This document shows positions 10,085 through 17,640 of a DNA stretch of 64,000 bases, one piece after another. Position 1 is the stretch's first letter. Every line of letters starts with the position of its first letter. The notes beneath the pieces were generated by a model, which worked only from the letters and a program-made list of their open reading frames with translations, made no database searches and was not told the DNA's origin. Source of the stretch: Rhodococcus sp. B7740 (GTDB lineage: Bacteria; Actinomycetota; Actinomycetes; Mycobacteriales; Mycobacteriaceae). The DNA lies in assembly GCF_000954115.1 (NCBI RefSeq), contig NZ_CP010797.1, positions 5,084,001 through 5,148,000 on the forward strand. Direction: 5' to 3'. The position numbers and the translations under genes were made by a program.

Positions 10085-10843
10085 ATGGACGACCGTCGAG
10101 TCGCCGCGGTTCTGAGCAGTGCCGTCGCCATCATTCATCCCGTGCTCGACATCCTGGCGACACGGGATCCGATCGGGCTCAAGGGGCGCACGTTCCGTGA
10201 GTCCTCCGCGGATGACTCGACGCTCGACAACGTCATCGATTTCCTCGCGAAGGCCTTCGACACCACCGATTTTCCCGGTACCGCGGGCTGGGAGAAGCTC
10301 GACAGCGACGCTCGTTCGCAGTGGTGGGTCAATCGGATCGGCGCACTCAACACCGTGGCCGTGGCGTTCCCCGGTGTGTTCGGCATTCTGGTCAACCGCC
10401 TGCCGATCCAGGATCTGCTCGGGTTCGCCAACCAGGCGATGGTGCTCGTGGCCGTGGCGCGCGAGTCGGGGGTCACCGACCGCGAGACGCACGTCGCGCT
10501 GCTCGGATCGGTGCTGTGCAAGCGCGATCTGACGTCCCTGGCCGACAGTGCTCCGGCGCAGAAGGAGCAGTCACCCAAGTCGGGTCCGTTCGCACTGCTG
10601 CGCGGAATGTGGCAGATCGCGAACGTACTGCGGGACGTGGCAGGTGAACTGGAGAAGCGTCCGCACCCCCGCGGCTTCTACCGCGTGCTCGGCGCCATCC
10701 CGCTCGTCGGTGGCGTCGCCGGATATCTCGGTGAGCGCGGCGCTCTCTCGCGTGCCGCCAAGCAGGGGCGCAAGTGGCTCGCGGCCCACAAGAAGGCATC
10801 GGCACTCGGTGCCGACTCGCCCGCGAAGCAGTTGCGTCGATAG
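10085..10843 (+). CDS. Conserved hypothetical protein
   Basis: 252-residue protein, mostly helical, with no signal peptide. A glycine-rich hydrophobic stretch near residues 199-215 (AIPLVGGVAGYLGERG) precedes a basic C-terminal tail (AAKQGRKWLAAHKK). GGAG lies about a dozen bases upstream of the ATG. It follows fbiC by 38 bases and precedes the ferredoxin gene. The hydrophobic patch and basic tail suggest peripheral membrane association, which is only an inference. I do not recognise a named family. Confidence 0.75.
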   Translation: MDDRRVAAVLSSAVAIIHPVLDILATRDPIGLKGRTFRESSADDSTLDNVIDFLAKAFDTTDFPGTAGWEKLDSDARSQWWVNRIGALNTVAVAFPGVFGILVNRLPIQDLLGFANQAMVLVAVARESGVTDRETHVALLGSVLCKRDLTSLADSAPAQKEQSPKSGPFALLRGMWQIANVLRDVAGELEKRPHPRGFYRVLGAIPLVGGVAGYLGERGALSRAAKQGRKWLAAHKKASALGADSPAKQLRR

Positions 10844-10957
10844 CCGAGCGGGGCAGGTGAGGCGACCCTGAGTCGGTCGCCCTCGAGTTCGGACGGCGAT
10901 ACTAGGATGCTCAGGGCGCGCGAGCGCCCACGATCGATACAGGAGGGGAGAGCAGTA

Positions 10958-11281
10958 GTGACCTACTCGATTGCAGAACCGTGCGTAGATGTACTGGACA
11001 AAGCGTGCATCGAAGAGTGCCCGGTGGATTGCATCTACGAGGGTAACCGAATGCTGTACATCCACCCCGACGAATGCGTCGACTGCGGAGCCTGCGAGCC
11101 CGTGTGCCCCGTCGAGGCCATTTTCTACGAGGACGACGTGCCCGAGCAGTGGAGCGCATACGTCGGTGCCAACGTCGACTTCTTCGACGACCTGGGATCT
11201 CCCGGTGGCGCAGCCAAGCTCGGCAAGACGGACTACGACCCGCCGTTCATCAAGGCTCTGCCTCCCATGGGCGAGAACTGA
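10958..11281 (+). CDS. fdxC: 7Fe ferredoxin (3Fe-4S/4Fe-4S), FdxA/FdxC type
   Basis: 107-residue electron carrier. The GTG start is preceded by a strong AGGAGGGGAG. The cysteine pattern is C9-x7-C17-x3-C21-x3-C25 and C40-x2-C43-x2-C46-x3-C50, as in actinobacterial seven-iron ferredoxins that feed electrons to cytochrome P450s and other oxidoreductases. The acidic C-terminal half is typical. It stands just upstream of dapC as in M. tuberculosis (Rv1177-Rv1178), and the two are nearly contiguous. Confidence 0.94.
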   Translation: MTYSIAEPCVDVLDKACIEECPVDCIYEGNRMLYIHPDECVDCGACEPVCPVEAIFYEDDVPEQWSAYVGANVDFFDDLGSPGGAAKLGKTDYDPPFIKALPPMGEN

Positions 11282-11285
11282 CGCC

Positions 11286-12389
11286 TTGGCACGCAGAGCG
11301 GTGGCAGCGACGCTGCCCGATTTCCCATGGGACTCGTTGACCGCTGCCAAGGAGACGGCGTCGGCGCACCCGGACGGCATCGTCAATCTGTCGGTCGGGA
11401 CGCCGGTGGATCCGGTTGCCGAGGTCATCCGCACCGCACTGAATTCGGTTGCGGACGAACCCGGATACCCGACGACCGTCGGTACCGTTGCGCTGCGGGA
11501 GGCCGCGGTGGCTGCGCTCGAGCGCCGCTACTCGATCACCGGCATCGGGGTCGACGCGGTGCTACCTGCCATCGGCACCAAGGAAATGATCGCGTGGTTG
11601 CCGACATTGCTGGGCCTCGGAGCCGAGGACCTGGTCGTCATCCCCGAATTGGCCTATCCCACTTACGAAGTGGGTGCTCTGCTTGCCGGCGCTCGTATTC
11701 TGCGGGCAGATGGTCTCGCGCGGCTCGGACCGGAGCGGGCGTCATTGATATTCGTCAATTCGCCGTCCAACCCGACGGGCAAGGTGCTCGGTGTCGAGCA
11801 CCTGCGCAAGGTCGTCGACTGGGCCCGCGAACGTGACGCGATCGTCGTCTCCGACGAGTGCTACCTGGGTCTGACCTGGGATGCCGAGGCCGTGTCGGTT
11901 CTCGACCCCCGCGTATGCGACGGAGATCACACCAATCTCCTTGCGGTGCACTCACTCTCGAAGACCTCGAACCTGGCCAGCTATCGCGCCGGCTTCGTCA
12001 CCGGAGATGCCTCCCTCGTCGCCGAGTTGCTCGAGGTGCGCAAGCATGCCGGCATGATGGTGCCGTTGCCGATCCAAGCTGCCATGACCGCAGCACTGGC
12101 CGACGACGAGCACGAGAACATCCAGCGCGAGCGATACCGAGCCCGGCGAACGACTCTCAAATCCGCCGTCGAGGCAGCGGGCTTCACCGTCGACCACTCC
12201 GAAGCCGGGCTCTACCTCTGGGCCACGCGGGGTGAGAAGTGCCGCGATACCGTCGACTGGCTCGCCCAGCGCGGCATCCTCGCCGCACCGGGGGAGTTCT
12301 ACGGTCCCGACGGTGCCCATCACGTGCGGATCGCGTTGACGGCCACGGACGAACGCATCGAGGCTGCGGCGACACGCCTGCGCGGATAG
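11286..12389 (+). CDS. dapC: Succinyldiaminopimelate aminotransferase DapC
   Basis: PLP-dependent class I/II aminotransferase of the succinylase lysine/DAP pathway. Visible motifs are SVGTP near the N terminus, NSPSNPTGK (substrate/PLP loop), SDECYLG (PLP ring Asp) and SLSKTSN with the Schiff-base Lys. TTG 11286 lies four bases after the ferredoxin stop and gives 367 residues. GTG 11301 would give 362 residues starting VAATLPDFPWDSL, exactly the mycobacterial length, so the true start may be there. dapD and dapE lie further along the window. Confidence 0.93.
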   Translation: MARRAVAATLPDFPWDSLTAAKETASAHPDGIVNLSVGTPVDPVAEVIRTALNSVADEPGYPTTVGTVALREAAVAALERRYSITGIGVDAVLPAIGTKEMIAWLPTLLGLGAEDLVVIPELAYPTYEVGALLAGARILRADGLARLGPERASLIFVNSPSNPTGKVLGVEHLRKVVDWARERDAIVVSDECYLGLTWDAEAVSVLDPRVCDGDHTNLLAVHSLSKTSNLASYRAGFVTGDASLVAELLEVRKHAGMMVPLPIQAAMTAALADDEHENIQRERYRARRTTLKSAVEAAGFTVDHSEAGLYLWATRGEKCRDTVDWLAQRGILAAPGEFYGPDGAHHVRIALTATDERIEAAATRLRG

Positions 12390-12507
12390 TGCGTGGTGCA
12401 CTGACTGTCCACAGTTCGGCCCGGCGAACGGAATTCCGCTTCTCGATGCGAATTGTGGGCAGAAAAGTCGGTTGGCTTCGGCTCGGCCCGGGTGTTCTCA
12501 TGTACCC

Positions 12508-13125
12508 ATGACTCTCAGCCTGCTGCTCAGCTTCGCCGGTGTGTGTTTTCTGCTGGCGATCCTGCCCGGGCCCGATTCGTTTCTGGTCCTCCGCTACAGC
12601 ATCGGCGGCCTCAAGCCGGGCATCGCAGCGGCGATGGGCGTCGCGATCGGCGGACTGTTCTGGGCCGTGCTGGTGGCCGTCGGGCTGGCGGCGATCGTCG
12701 AACAGTCCGCGACGGCGTATCGCGTCGTGAAGATCCTCGGTGGGCTGTACCTGCTGTATCTGGGCGTGAAGGCTTTCCGGGCTCGACGCAAGAACAAGGT
12801 GGCAGGCGAGCCGCTCGTGCCCGTCGCCGCGTCGGCGTGGTCGGCGTTCGGTGCCGGAGTTCTCTCGTGCGCGCTCAATCCCAAGGTCGGACTGTTCTAT
12901 CTCGCGGTGGTGCCGCAGTTCCTCACCGTGGTCACGTTCGCCGGTGCCATGACGCTCGGGCTGGTCGAGGTGGTGGTCGCGGCGCTGGTGATGGGAGTGT
13001 TCTCCGTTCTCGCCTCACGTGCGGTCGCGCTGCTGCGCAGGCCGGCGGTCACCGACTGGATCGACCGCATCAGCGCCGGAATCCTGGTCGCGCTCGGCGT
13101 CGGCACCGTCGCATCCTCGGCCTGA
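12508..13125 (+). CDS. LysE/RhtB family amino-acid exporter
   Basis: 205-residue membrane protein with about six hydrophobic segments and the LysE-family N-terminal pattern (LLAILPGPDSFLVLRYSIGGLKPG). The family exports amino acids or related metabolites. The start is the ATG immediately before the first transmembrane helix; a longer in-frame start 12 codons upstream would add a polar segment. The gene stands alone between dapC and a converging small gene. The specific substrate cannot be told from sequence. Confidence 0.88.
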   Translation: MTLSLLLSFAGVCFLLAILPGPDSFLVLRYSIGGLKPGIAAAMGVAIGGLFWAVLVAVGLAAIVEQSATAYRVVKILGGLYLLYLGVKAFRARRKNKVAGEPLVPVAASAWSAFGAGVLSCALNPKVGLFYLAVVPQFLTVVTFAGAMTLGLVEVVVAALVMGVFSVLASRAVALLRRPAVTDWIDRISAGILVALGVGTVASSA

Positions 13126-13291
13126 GTCAGGGAATCGGCAGCATCACGTTTCACGACTGATGGGCACTGGGGCGCGGCCTGGATCTCGCACACGCGCGCG
13201 CACTTGCCATAGGCACGCAGATTCGTGACGCCAAACCACTCGCGTTCAGCAAACGCGCGCGGGTTTGCGAGGACCAGAGGGTCCCAGTCGA

Positions 13292-13717
13292 TCACGGCTC
13301 GAGGTCCGGCTCGCCCACATCCCAGCCGCCGCGTCGGATGCGCAGGATGTAGACCAGTTCGTTGCTTCCGAACGCCTCGACTGTGGTGAACCGTTTCGGC
13401 TCGGTGTTGACCTCGGGATTGCGTGCGTGAGCTTCCTCGTAGAGTTGAGTGGCTCGTAGATCGGCCAATTCGACGCGGGTCCAGAAGTCGTCGGACTGCA
13501 CCGAGTACACCAGCCTCGGCGCGCCGTCGGTGACGTGTGCGACGTCGATGTCGTCATCGTCGGAATCGGAGTCCTCGAGGTCCAGATCGAGGTCGTCCTC
13601 GGAATCGGTGTCCTGCTCTGCGTCGGTTCCGATCAGATAGACACCCGCCTGCAGGTCACCAGCGGCGACCGTCATGTACTCGGCGTAGTCGCCGGTGTCG
13701 ATTCCGTCCACGTCCAT
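13292..13717 (-). CDS. Acidic hypothetical protein
   Basis: 141 residues from the ATG at 13717 (MDVDGIDTGDYAEYM). Residues about 35-62 are almost entirely Asp/Glu/Ser (SEDDLDLDLEDSDSDDDDID). The flanking parts look folded: beta-rich VAAGDLQAGVYLIG before, and LVYSVQSDDFWTRVELADL plus FGSNELVYILRIRRGG after. The start lies 17 bases from the divergent fadD36 start. The acidic run could be a linker or nucleic-acid-mimic segment. No family recognised. Confidence 0.6.
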   Translation of the reverse strand: MDVDGIDTGDYAEYMTVAAGDLQAGVYLIGTDAEQDTDSEDDLDLDLEDSDSDDDDIDVAHVTDGAPRLVYSVQSDDFWTRVELADLRATQLYEEAHARNPEVNTEPKRFTTVEAFGSNELVYILRIRRGGWDVGEPDLEP

Positions 13718-13734
13718 GTATGTACGGTAGCCAT

Positions 13735-15135
13735 GTGCTGCTTCGTTCACTGAACCCACTCGCCGTTGCGCGGGGAGACGATATTCCCGACGCCATCACG
13801 ATCGACGGAGTCTCCCTCTCTCGTGCCGATATCCTGGGCGCGGCGACGTCCGTGGCCGAGCGCATCTCACGAGCCGACCGCCTCGCGATCTACGCGACGC
13901 CGTCGGTGAAGACGGTGCTCGCCGTCGTGGGTGCACTCATCGCCGGTGTCACCGTGGTACCCGTTCCGCCCGATGCAGGGGTGGCCGAACGTGAGCACAT
14001 CCTCCGCGACTCGGGCGCGCAGGCGTGGCTCGGTGAAGCACCGCCCGATACCTCCGGCCTCGATGTTCTGCCGGTGCGTCAGCATGCACGGTCGTGGCAC
14101 AGCTACCCCGAACCGCTACCGTCCTCGGTTGCGTTCGTGCTCTACACCTCCGGTACCACCGGCCCGCCGAAAGGCGTCCTGATCGCTCGCAGCGCCATCG
14201 CGGCCGGGCTCGACGCGTTGGCGCAGGCCTGGGCATGGACGTCGAAAGACACTGTGGTGCAGGGACTTCCGTTGTTCCACGTGCACGGCCTCATTCTCGG
14301 TGTCCTCGGCCCGCTTCGGGTGGGCAGCCCGCTGATCCACACCGGTAAGCCGACGCCGGAGCTGTACGCGGCCGCACGCGGATCCCTGTACTTCGGGGTG
14401 CCGACCGTATGGTCGCGCATCGCCGCGGACGAGGACTCGGCCCGCGCTCTTGCCGGTGCCCGTCTGCTGGTTTCCGGCAGTGCCCCGCTTCCGGTCCCGG
14501 TGTTCGAAAAGCTGCGTGAACTCACCGGCCAGGCTCCGATCGAGCGATACGGCATGAGCGAAACCCTCATCACCATCAGCACCCGCGCCGACGGGGAGCG
14601 TCGCGCAGGCTCGGTCGGACTGCCGGTCGCGGGCGTCGAGACACGGTTGCGCGGAGAGAAGGGCGAAATCCTGCCGCACGACGGCGAATCCATCGGAGCG
14701 TTGCAGATCCGCTGCCCGATGCTGTTCGACGGCTACCTGAACAACCCCGAGGCGACGGCGAAAACCTTCACCGAGGACGGGTGGTTCGACACCGGGGACG
14801 TCGCTCTCATCGAGCCCGACGGCTTCCATCGAATCGTGGGACGAGCCTCGACCGATCTGATCAAGTCCGGCGGATATCGCGTCGGCGCAGGGGAGATCGA
14901 GACGGTGTTGCTGGGGCATCCGAGCGTCGACGAGGTGGCCGTGGTCGGTGTGCCCGACGACGATCTGGGTCAGCGCATCGTCGCGTTCGTCGTCGGAACC
15001 GATGTGCAGGATCGGGTGCTGATCGATCTGGTGGCCACCGAGCTGTCGATTCACAAGCGGCCCCGTGAGATTCGCGTCGTCGACTCCCTCCCGCGTAATG
15101 CGATGGGGAAGGTGCAGAAGAAGCTGCTCGGCTGA
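13735..15135 (+). CDS. fadD36: Acyl-CoA synthetase FadD36-like
   Basis: 466-residue ANL-superfamily acyl-CoA ligase that activates a carboxylic acid through an acyl-adenylate. Motifs are YTSGTTGPPKG (phosphate-binding loop), RYGMSE (A5), WFDTGD (A7) and the C-terminal catalytic Lys in NAMGKVQKK. The GTG start gives MLLRSLNPLAVARG, matching the start of mycobacterial FadD36; in-frame sequence further upstream is antisense to the acidic protein gene. Its place in the dapC-dapD interval agrees with Rv1193 synteny. The natural substrate is not deducible. Confidence 0.88.
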   Translation: MLLRSLNPLAVARGDDIPDAITIDGVSLSRADILGAATSVAERISRADRLAIYATPSVKTVLAVVGALIAGVTVVPVPPDAGVAEREHILRDSGAQAWLGEAPPDTSGLDVLPVRQHARSWHSYPEPLPSSVAFVLYTSGTTGPPKGVLIARSAIAAGLDALAQAWAWTSKDTVVQGLPLFHVHGLILGVLGPLRVGSPLIHTGKPTPELYAAARGSLYFGVPTVWSRIAADEDSARALAGARLLVSGSAPLPVPVFEKLRELTGQAPIERYGMSETLITISTRADGERRAGSVGLPVAGVETRLRGEKGEILPHDGESIGALQIRCPMLFDGYLNNPEATAKTFTEDGWFDTGDVALIEPDGFHRIVGRASTDLIKSGGYRVGAGEIETVLLGHPSVDEVAVVGVPDDDLGQRIVAFVVGTDVQDRVLIDLVATELSIHKRPREIRVVDSLPRNAMGKVQKKLLG

Positions 15136-15140
15136 CGCTG

Positions 15141-15178
15141 TTGACGTTATAGGTTAGGCATGCCTATCGTTCTGAGCC
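15141..15178 (+). promoter_or_regulatory. Leaderless promoter of the siderophore-binding lipoprotein gene
   Basis: TTGACG at 15141-15146 and TATCGT at 15165-15170 are separated by 18 bases. The ATG at 15179 is eight bases after the -10, so transcription would start at or next to the start codon. The iron box covers the spacer and -10. Inference from spacing only. Confidence 0.55.
15149..15167 (+). promoter_or_regulatory. IdeR/DtxR iron box
   Basis: ATAGGTTAGGCATGCCTAT matches the DtxR/IdeR consensus TTAGGTTAGGCTAACCTAA at 14 of 19 positions and has the expected dyad. It overlaps the promoter of an iron-siderophore binding protein gene, so Fe(II)-IdeR should repress in iron-replete cells. Confidence 0.82.
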
Positions 15179-16225
15179 ATGACCGCACCTGCGCCCGCAA
15201 TCGCCATCGGGGCAACCCAGCTCGAGACCGGCACGATCGAGGCCGCGACGCGTCGTGAGTTCCTCATCGGCAGCGTCGCGATCGCGGCCCTGCTCGCCGG
15301 ATGCGGTACCGGTGAGGACCAGGCCCCGGGCGACGGGACGGCCGCGGACGGCTATCCCCGCACGATCGTCGACGATGCCGGTGAGTCCGTCGTGATCGAC
15401 CGTCGGCCCCAGCGGGTGGCGTGTGTGGCCAACCTGTGGGATCTGGACACGGTGCTCGCGCTCGGTGTCGTCCCCGTGCAGTTCGGGGTGCGTGAGGGCT
15501 TCGCCGAGATGACCGGCGCACCGAACCGGTCGTGGGAATGGCACGAGAACGCCCTCACCGAACTCGGCGGGTCGAGTGAGCGGATCTCCCTCGGCGAGTC
15601 GATCGACACCGAGCGCATCGCCGCGGCCGAACCGGACCTCATCATCGGAGACGACGGGGTGGCCGAGTCTCGTTCCCAGCTCGAATCGCTCGCCCCGGTG
15701 CTTCAGATCGCGTACTTCGATTGGCGACGCAACCTGCAGATCATCGGCGACGCACTCGATCGGCGAGATCGCGCGGACGAGCTCATCTCGGACACCGAGG
15801 CGAGGATGTCCGCCGCGCTCGAAGGCCTCGACGTCGCAGGTGCGACGGTCGGTCTGATTGCCGCCTACGACACGTCGACGTTCTACGGACTCGGTCACGA
15901 GTCGATCCCTGCCGTGGATCTGTTCCGGCGGGCCGGGTTCACGACGGTCGCCGCCCTGTCCGACGGAGCGACCGCCGACGCCCCGCGCCCCGAGTTCTCC
16001 GCCGAGAACGCCGACATCCTCGCCGGTGCCGACGTGCTCGTCGTGTTCGACTTCGGCTCGACCGGGATCGTCGATACCGGACTGTTCACCTCGTTGCCGA
16101 GCGTCGCAGCGGGCCGGGTGGTGGTGCTCGAACAAGGTGAAGTGGCTCAGGGCTTCTCGACGTTGAGCCCGCTCAATCTCGACATCTGCATCGATGTGGT
16201 CCGCCGCGCAGCCGAACTGCTCTGA
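15179..16225 (+). CDS. Iron-siderophore ABC transporter substrate-binding lipoprotein
   Basis: 348-residue FecB/FepB-like periplasmic-binding lipoprotein. The N terminus has a twin-arginine motif (R25-R26 in TRREFLIGS) followed by a hydrophobic stretch and lipobox LLAGC (Cys42), so it looks like a Tat-exported lipoprotein. The mature part has the two-lobed helical-backbone fold (PeripBP_2) with PRTIVDDAGESVVIDRRPQRV early on. No permease or ATPase gene is adjacent, so it must work with a system encoded elsewhere. An iron box overlaps its promoter. Confidence 0.9.
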   Translation: MTAPAPAIAIGATQLETGTIEAATRREFLIGSVAIAALLAGCGTGEDQAPGDGTAADGYPRTIVDDAGESVVIDRRPQRVACVANLWDLDTVLALGVVPVQFGVREGFAEMTGAPNRSWEWHENALTELGGSSERISLGESIDTERIAAAEPDLIIGDDGVAESRSQLESLAPVLQIAYFDWRRNLQIIGDALDRRDRADELISDTEARMSAALEGLDVAGATVGLIAAYDTSTFYGLGHESIPAVDLFRRAGFTTVAALSDGATADAPRPEFSAENADILAGADVLVVFDFGSTGIVDTGLFTSLPSVAAGRVVVLEQGEVAQGFSTLSPLNLDICIDVVRRAAELL

Positions 16226-16273
16226 TGAACGCCGTCGTCAGCAGGAGTGCGAGGCGGCGGTTAAATTCGAGAG

Positions 16274-16933
16274 ATGACCACTATCGATGGTGCGCGCATT
16301 CTCGTATTCGGTGCCAGTGGCGGTCTCGGCGGTCCGATCGTCGAGCAGCTCGCGAAGGCCGGTGCTCGGCTGACCGTGAGCGGCCGGAGCATCGAGTCTG
16401 ACCACCACACGGTGAATGCCGATCTGACGCTGCCTGATTCGGCTCGCTCGGTGGTCGCGGAGGCCGTCGAACACCACGGCGGACTGGACGGGATCGTCAT
16501 CGCCGCAGGTGTCGTGGCGTTCGGGCCGGTCACCGACGTGGACGACGACACCGTCGACGAACTGTTGCTGCTCAACTATCTCGCACCACTGCGGGTACTT
16601 CGAGAAGCGCTGACCACCCTGGACCAGGGCGGGTTCGTGCTCAACATCAGTGCCGTCGTGGCCGACAAGCCGATGCCGAACATGGGTGCCTACTCGGCGA
16701 GCAAGGCCGCAGTGACGGCGCTGCTGAAAAGCGTTCGTACAGAGGCACGTAAGTCGAAGATCAGGATCGTCGACGTGCGTCCGCCGCACACCGAGACGGG
16801 TCTTGCGACGCGGCCGATCGCCGGGCAGGCACCGAAACTGCCCCAGGGTCTGACGCCGGAGGCGGTGGCGGAACGTATCGTCGCGGCGATCACCGACGAC
16901 GAAACCGACGTCGGCGCAGACCAGTTCTCTTAG
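16274..16933 (+). CDS. SDR family oxidoreductase
   Basis: 219-residue short-chain dehydrogenase/reductase. The Rossmann motif is GASGGLG (residues 13-19), the catalytic Ser is in NISAVV and the catalytic Tyr/Lys in YSASK. It is short for the family but ends normally. The gene stands between the siderophore-binding protein and the OsmC operon. AT-rich TTAAAT lies about ten bases before the ATG, consistent with a leaderless or near-leaderless transcript. Substrate unknown. Confidence 0.85.
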   Translation: MTTIDGARILVFGASGGLGGPIVEQLAKAGARLTVSGRSIESDHHTVNADLTLPDSARSVVAEAVEHHGGLDGIVIAAGVVAFGPVTDVDDDTVDELLLLNYLAPLRVLREALTTLDQGGFVLNISAVVADKPMPNMGAYSASKAAVTALLKSVRTEARKSKIRIVDVRPPHTETGLATRPIAGQAPKLPQGLTPEAVAERIVAAITDDETDVGADQFS

Positions 16934-16935
16934 GC

Positions 16936-16941
16936 TATTGT
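16936..16941 (+). promoter_or_regulatory. -10 element placing a transcription start at the micro-ORF GTG
   Basis: TATTGT lies seven bases upstream of the GTG at 16949, the usual -10 to +1 distance. The micro-ORF mRNA would therefore be leaderless. TAGGCT at 16931-16936 is an overlapping alternative. No clear -35 was seen. Confidence 0.5.
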
Positions 16942-16948
16942 CGGCACC

Positions 16949-17041
16949 GTGACCGAGACACATGTGACCGACGCGGGCAGAAGGCTCGTGCGTCGTCGCA
17001 CCATCGATCTGTGCCTGGTCTGCACGTCTTCCTGTTCGTAA
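16949..17041 (+). CDS. Leaderless cysteine-rich leader peptide, 30 residues
   Basis: GTG-initiated frame ending in CLVCTSSCS with three Cys codons in the last nine, preceded by Arg-rich RRLVRRRTIDL. Its GTG sits where a leaderless transcript from the -10 at 16936 would begin. In mycobacteria, leaderless short ORFs ending in cysteine runs act as cysteine-responsive attenuators of sulfur-metabolism operons; this architecture fits that class. Downstream are a terminator-like hairpin and then OsmC and an O-acetylhomoserine sulfhydrylase gene. The peptide itself probably has no other function. Confidence 0.72.
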   Translation: MTETHVTDAGRRLVRRRTIDLCLVCTSSCS

Positions 17042-17059
17042 CTGTCGATCGAACCCAGC

Positions 17060-17105
17060 CCCGACGAGCTCTACGTGCTCCTCGGGTTCTTCCGGCAACC
17101 TTTTT
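17060..17105 (+). promoter_or_regulatory. Terminator-like attenuator hairpin before osmC-metY
   Basis: CCCGACGAGC (17060-17069) pairs with GCTCCTCGGG (17077-17086), nine of ten positions, around a 7-nt loop. A TTTTT run follows at 17101-17105, the longest T run in the locus. GAACCC (17050-17055) could pair with GGGTTC (17084-17089), an alternative fold that competes with the stem base. The hairpin begins 18 bases after the leader stop. Confidence 0.5.
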
Positions 17106-17123
17106 CGACGAACAGGATCACTC

Positions 17124-17636
17124 ATGACCACATCTGTGTCCCACCTCGGCGGCATCATCGCCGCCACCGACGAGGCCGTGCAGGCCGACGCCAAGAACGC
17201 CCAGGCGGTCTTCCGGGCCTCGGTCACCGCGCACGATGCCGTCGCCAGCACCGTCACCCTGGGCAAGTACAGCGTCGAGGTCGACGAGCCGCCCGCCCTC
17301 GGTGGTGAGAACAAGGCGGCCAACCCGGTCGAGTACTACCTGGCGTCTCTGCTGTCCTGCCAGGTGGTCACGTACCGCGTCTGGGCGGAGAAGCTCGGTA
17401 TCGTCGTCGACGACATCAAGGCCAAGGCCGAGGGTGACCTCGACGTTCGCGGATTCTTCGGTTTCGACGACGACGTTCGTCCCGGTTTCGGTGAGGTGCG
17501 GGTCGTGGTGACCGTTACCGGTCCCGAGTCGCGGGAGCGGTACGAGGAGCTGCAGAAGGCCGTCGACGATCACTGCCCCGTGCTGGATCTGACGCGCAAT
17601 CCCACCCCGATCCACACCGTTCTCGAAACGGCCTGA
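17124..17636 (+). CDS. OsmC family protein
   Basis: 170-residue OsmC/Ohr-superfamily thiol peroxidase-like protein. The two conserved cysteines are present: C79 in LLSCQVV and C151 in DHCPVLD, so a peroxide-reducing or thiol-handling activity is plausible. AGGA precedes the ATG by about seven bases. The metY gene starts five bases after the stop, indicating an operon. Its position behind a cysteine-rich leader suggests a role in cysteine or organic-sulfur stress rather than classic organic hydroperoxide resistance; that is inference. Confidence 0.88.
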   Translation: MTTSVSHLGGIIAATDEAVQADAKNAQAVFRASVTAHDAVASTVTLGKYSVEVDEPPALGGENKAANPVEYYLASLLSCQVVTYRVWAEKLGIVVDDIKAKAEGDLDVRGFFGFDDDVRPGFGEVRVVVTVTGPESRERYEELQKAVDDHCPVLDLTRNPTPIHTVLETA

Positions 17637-17640
17637 CGTC

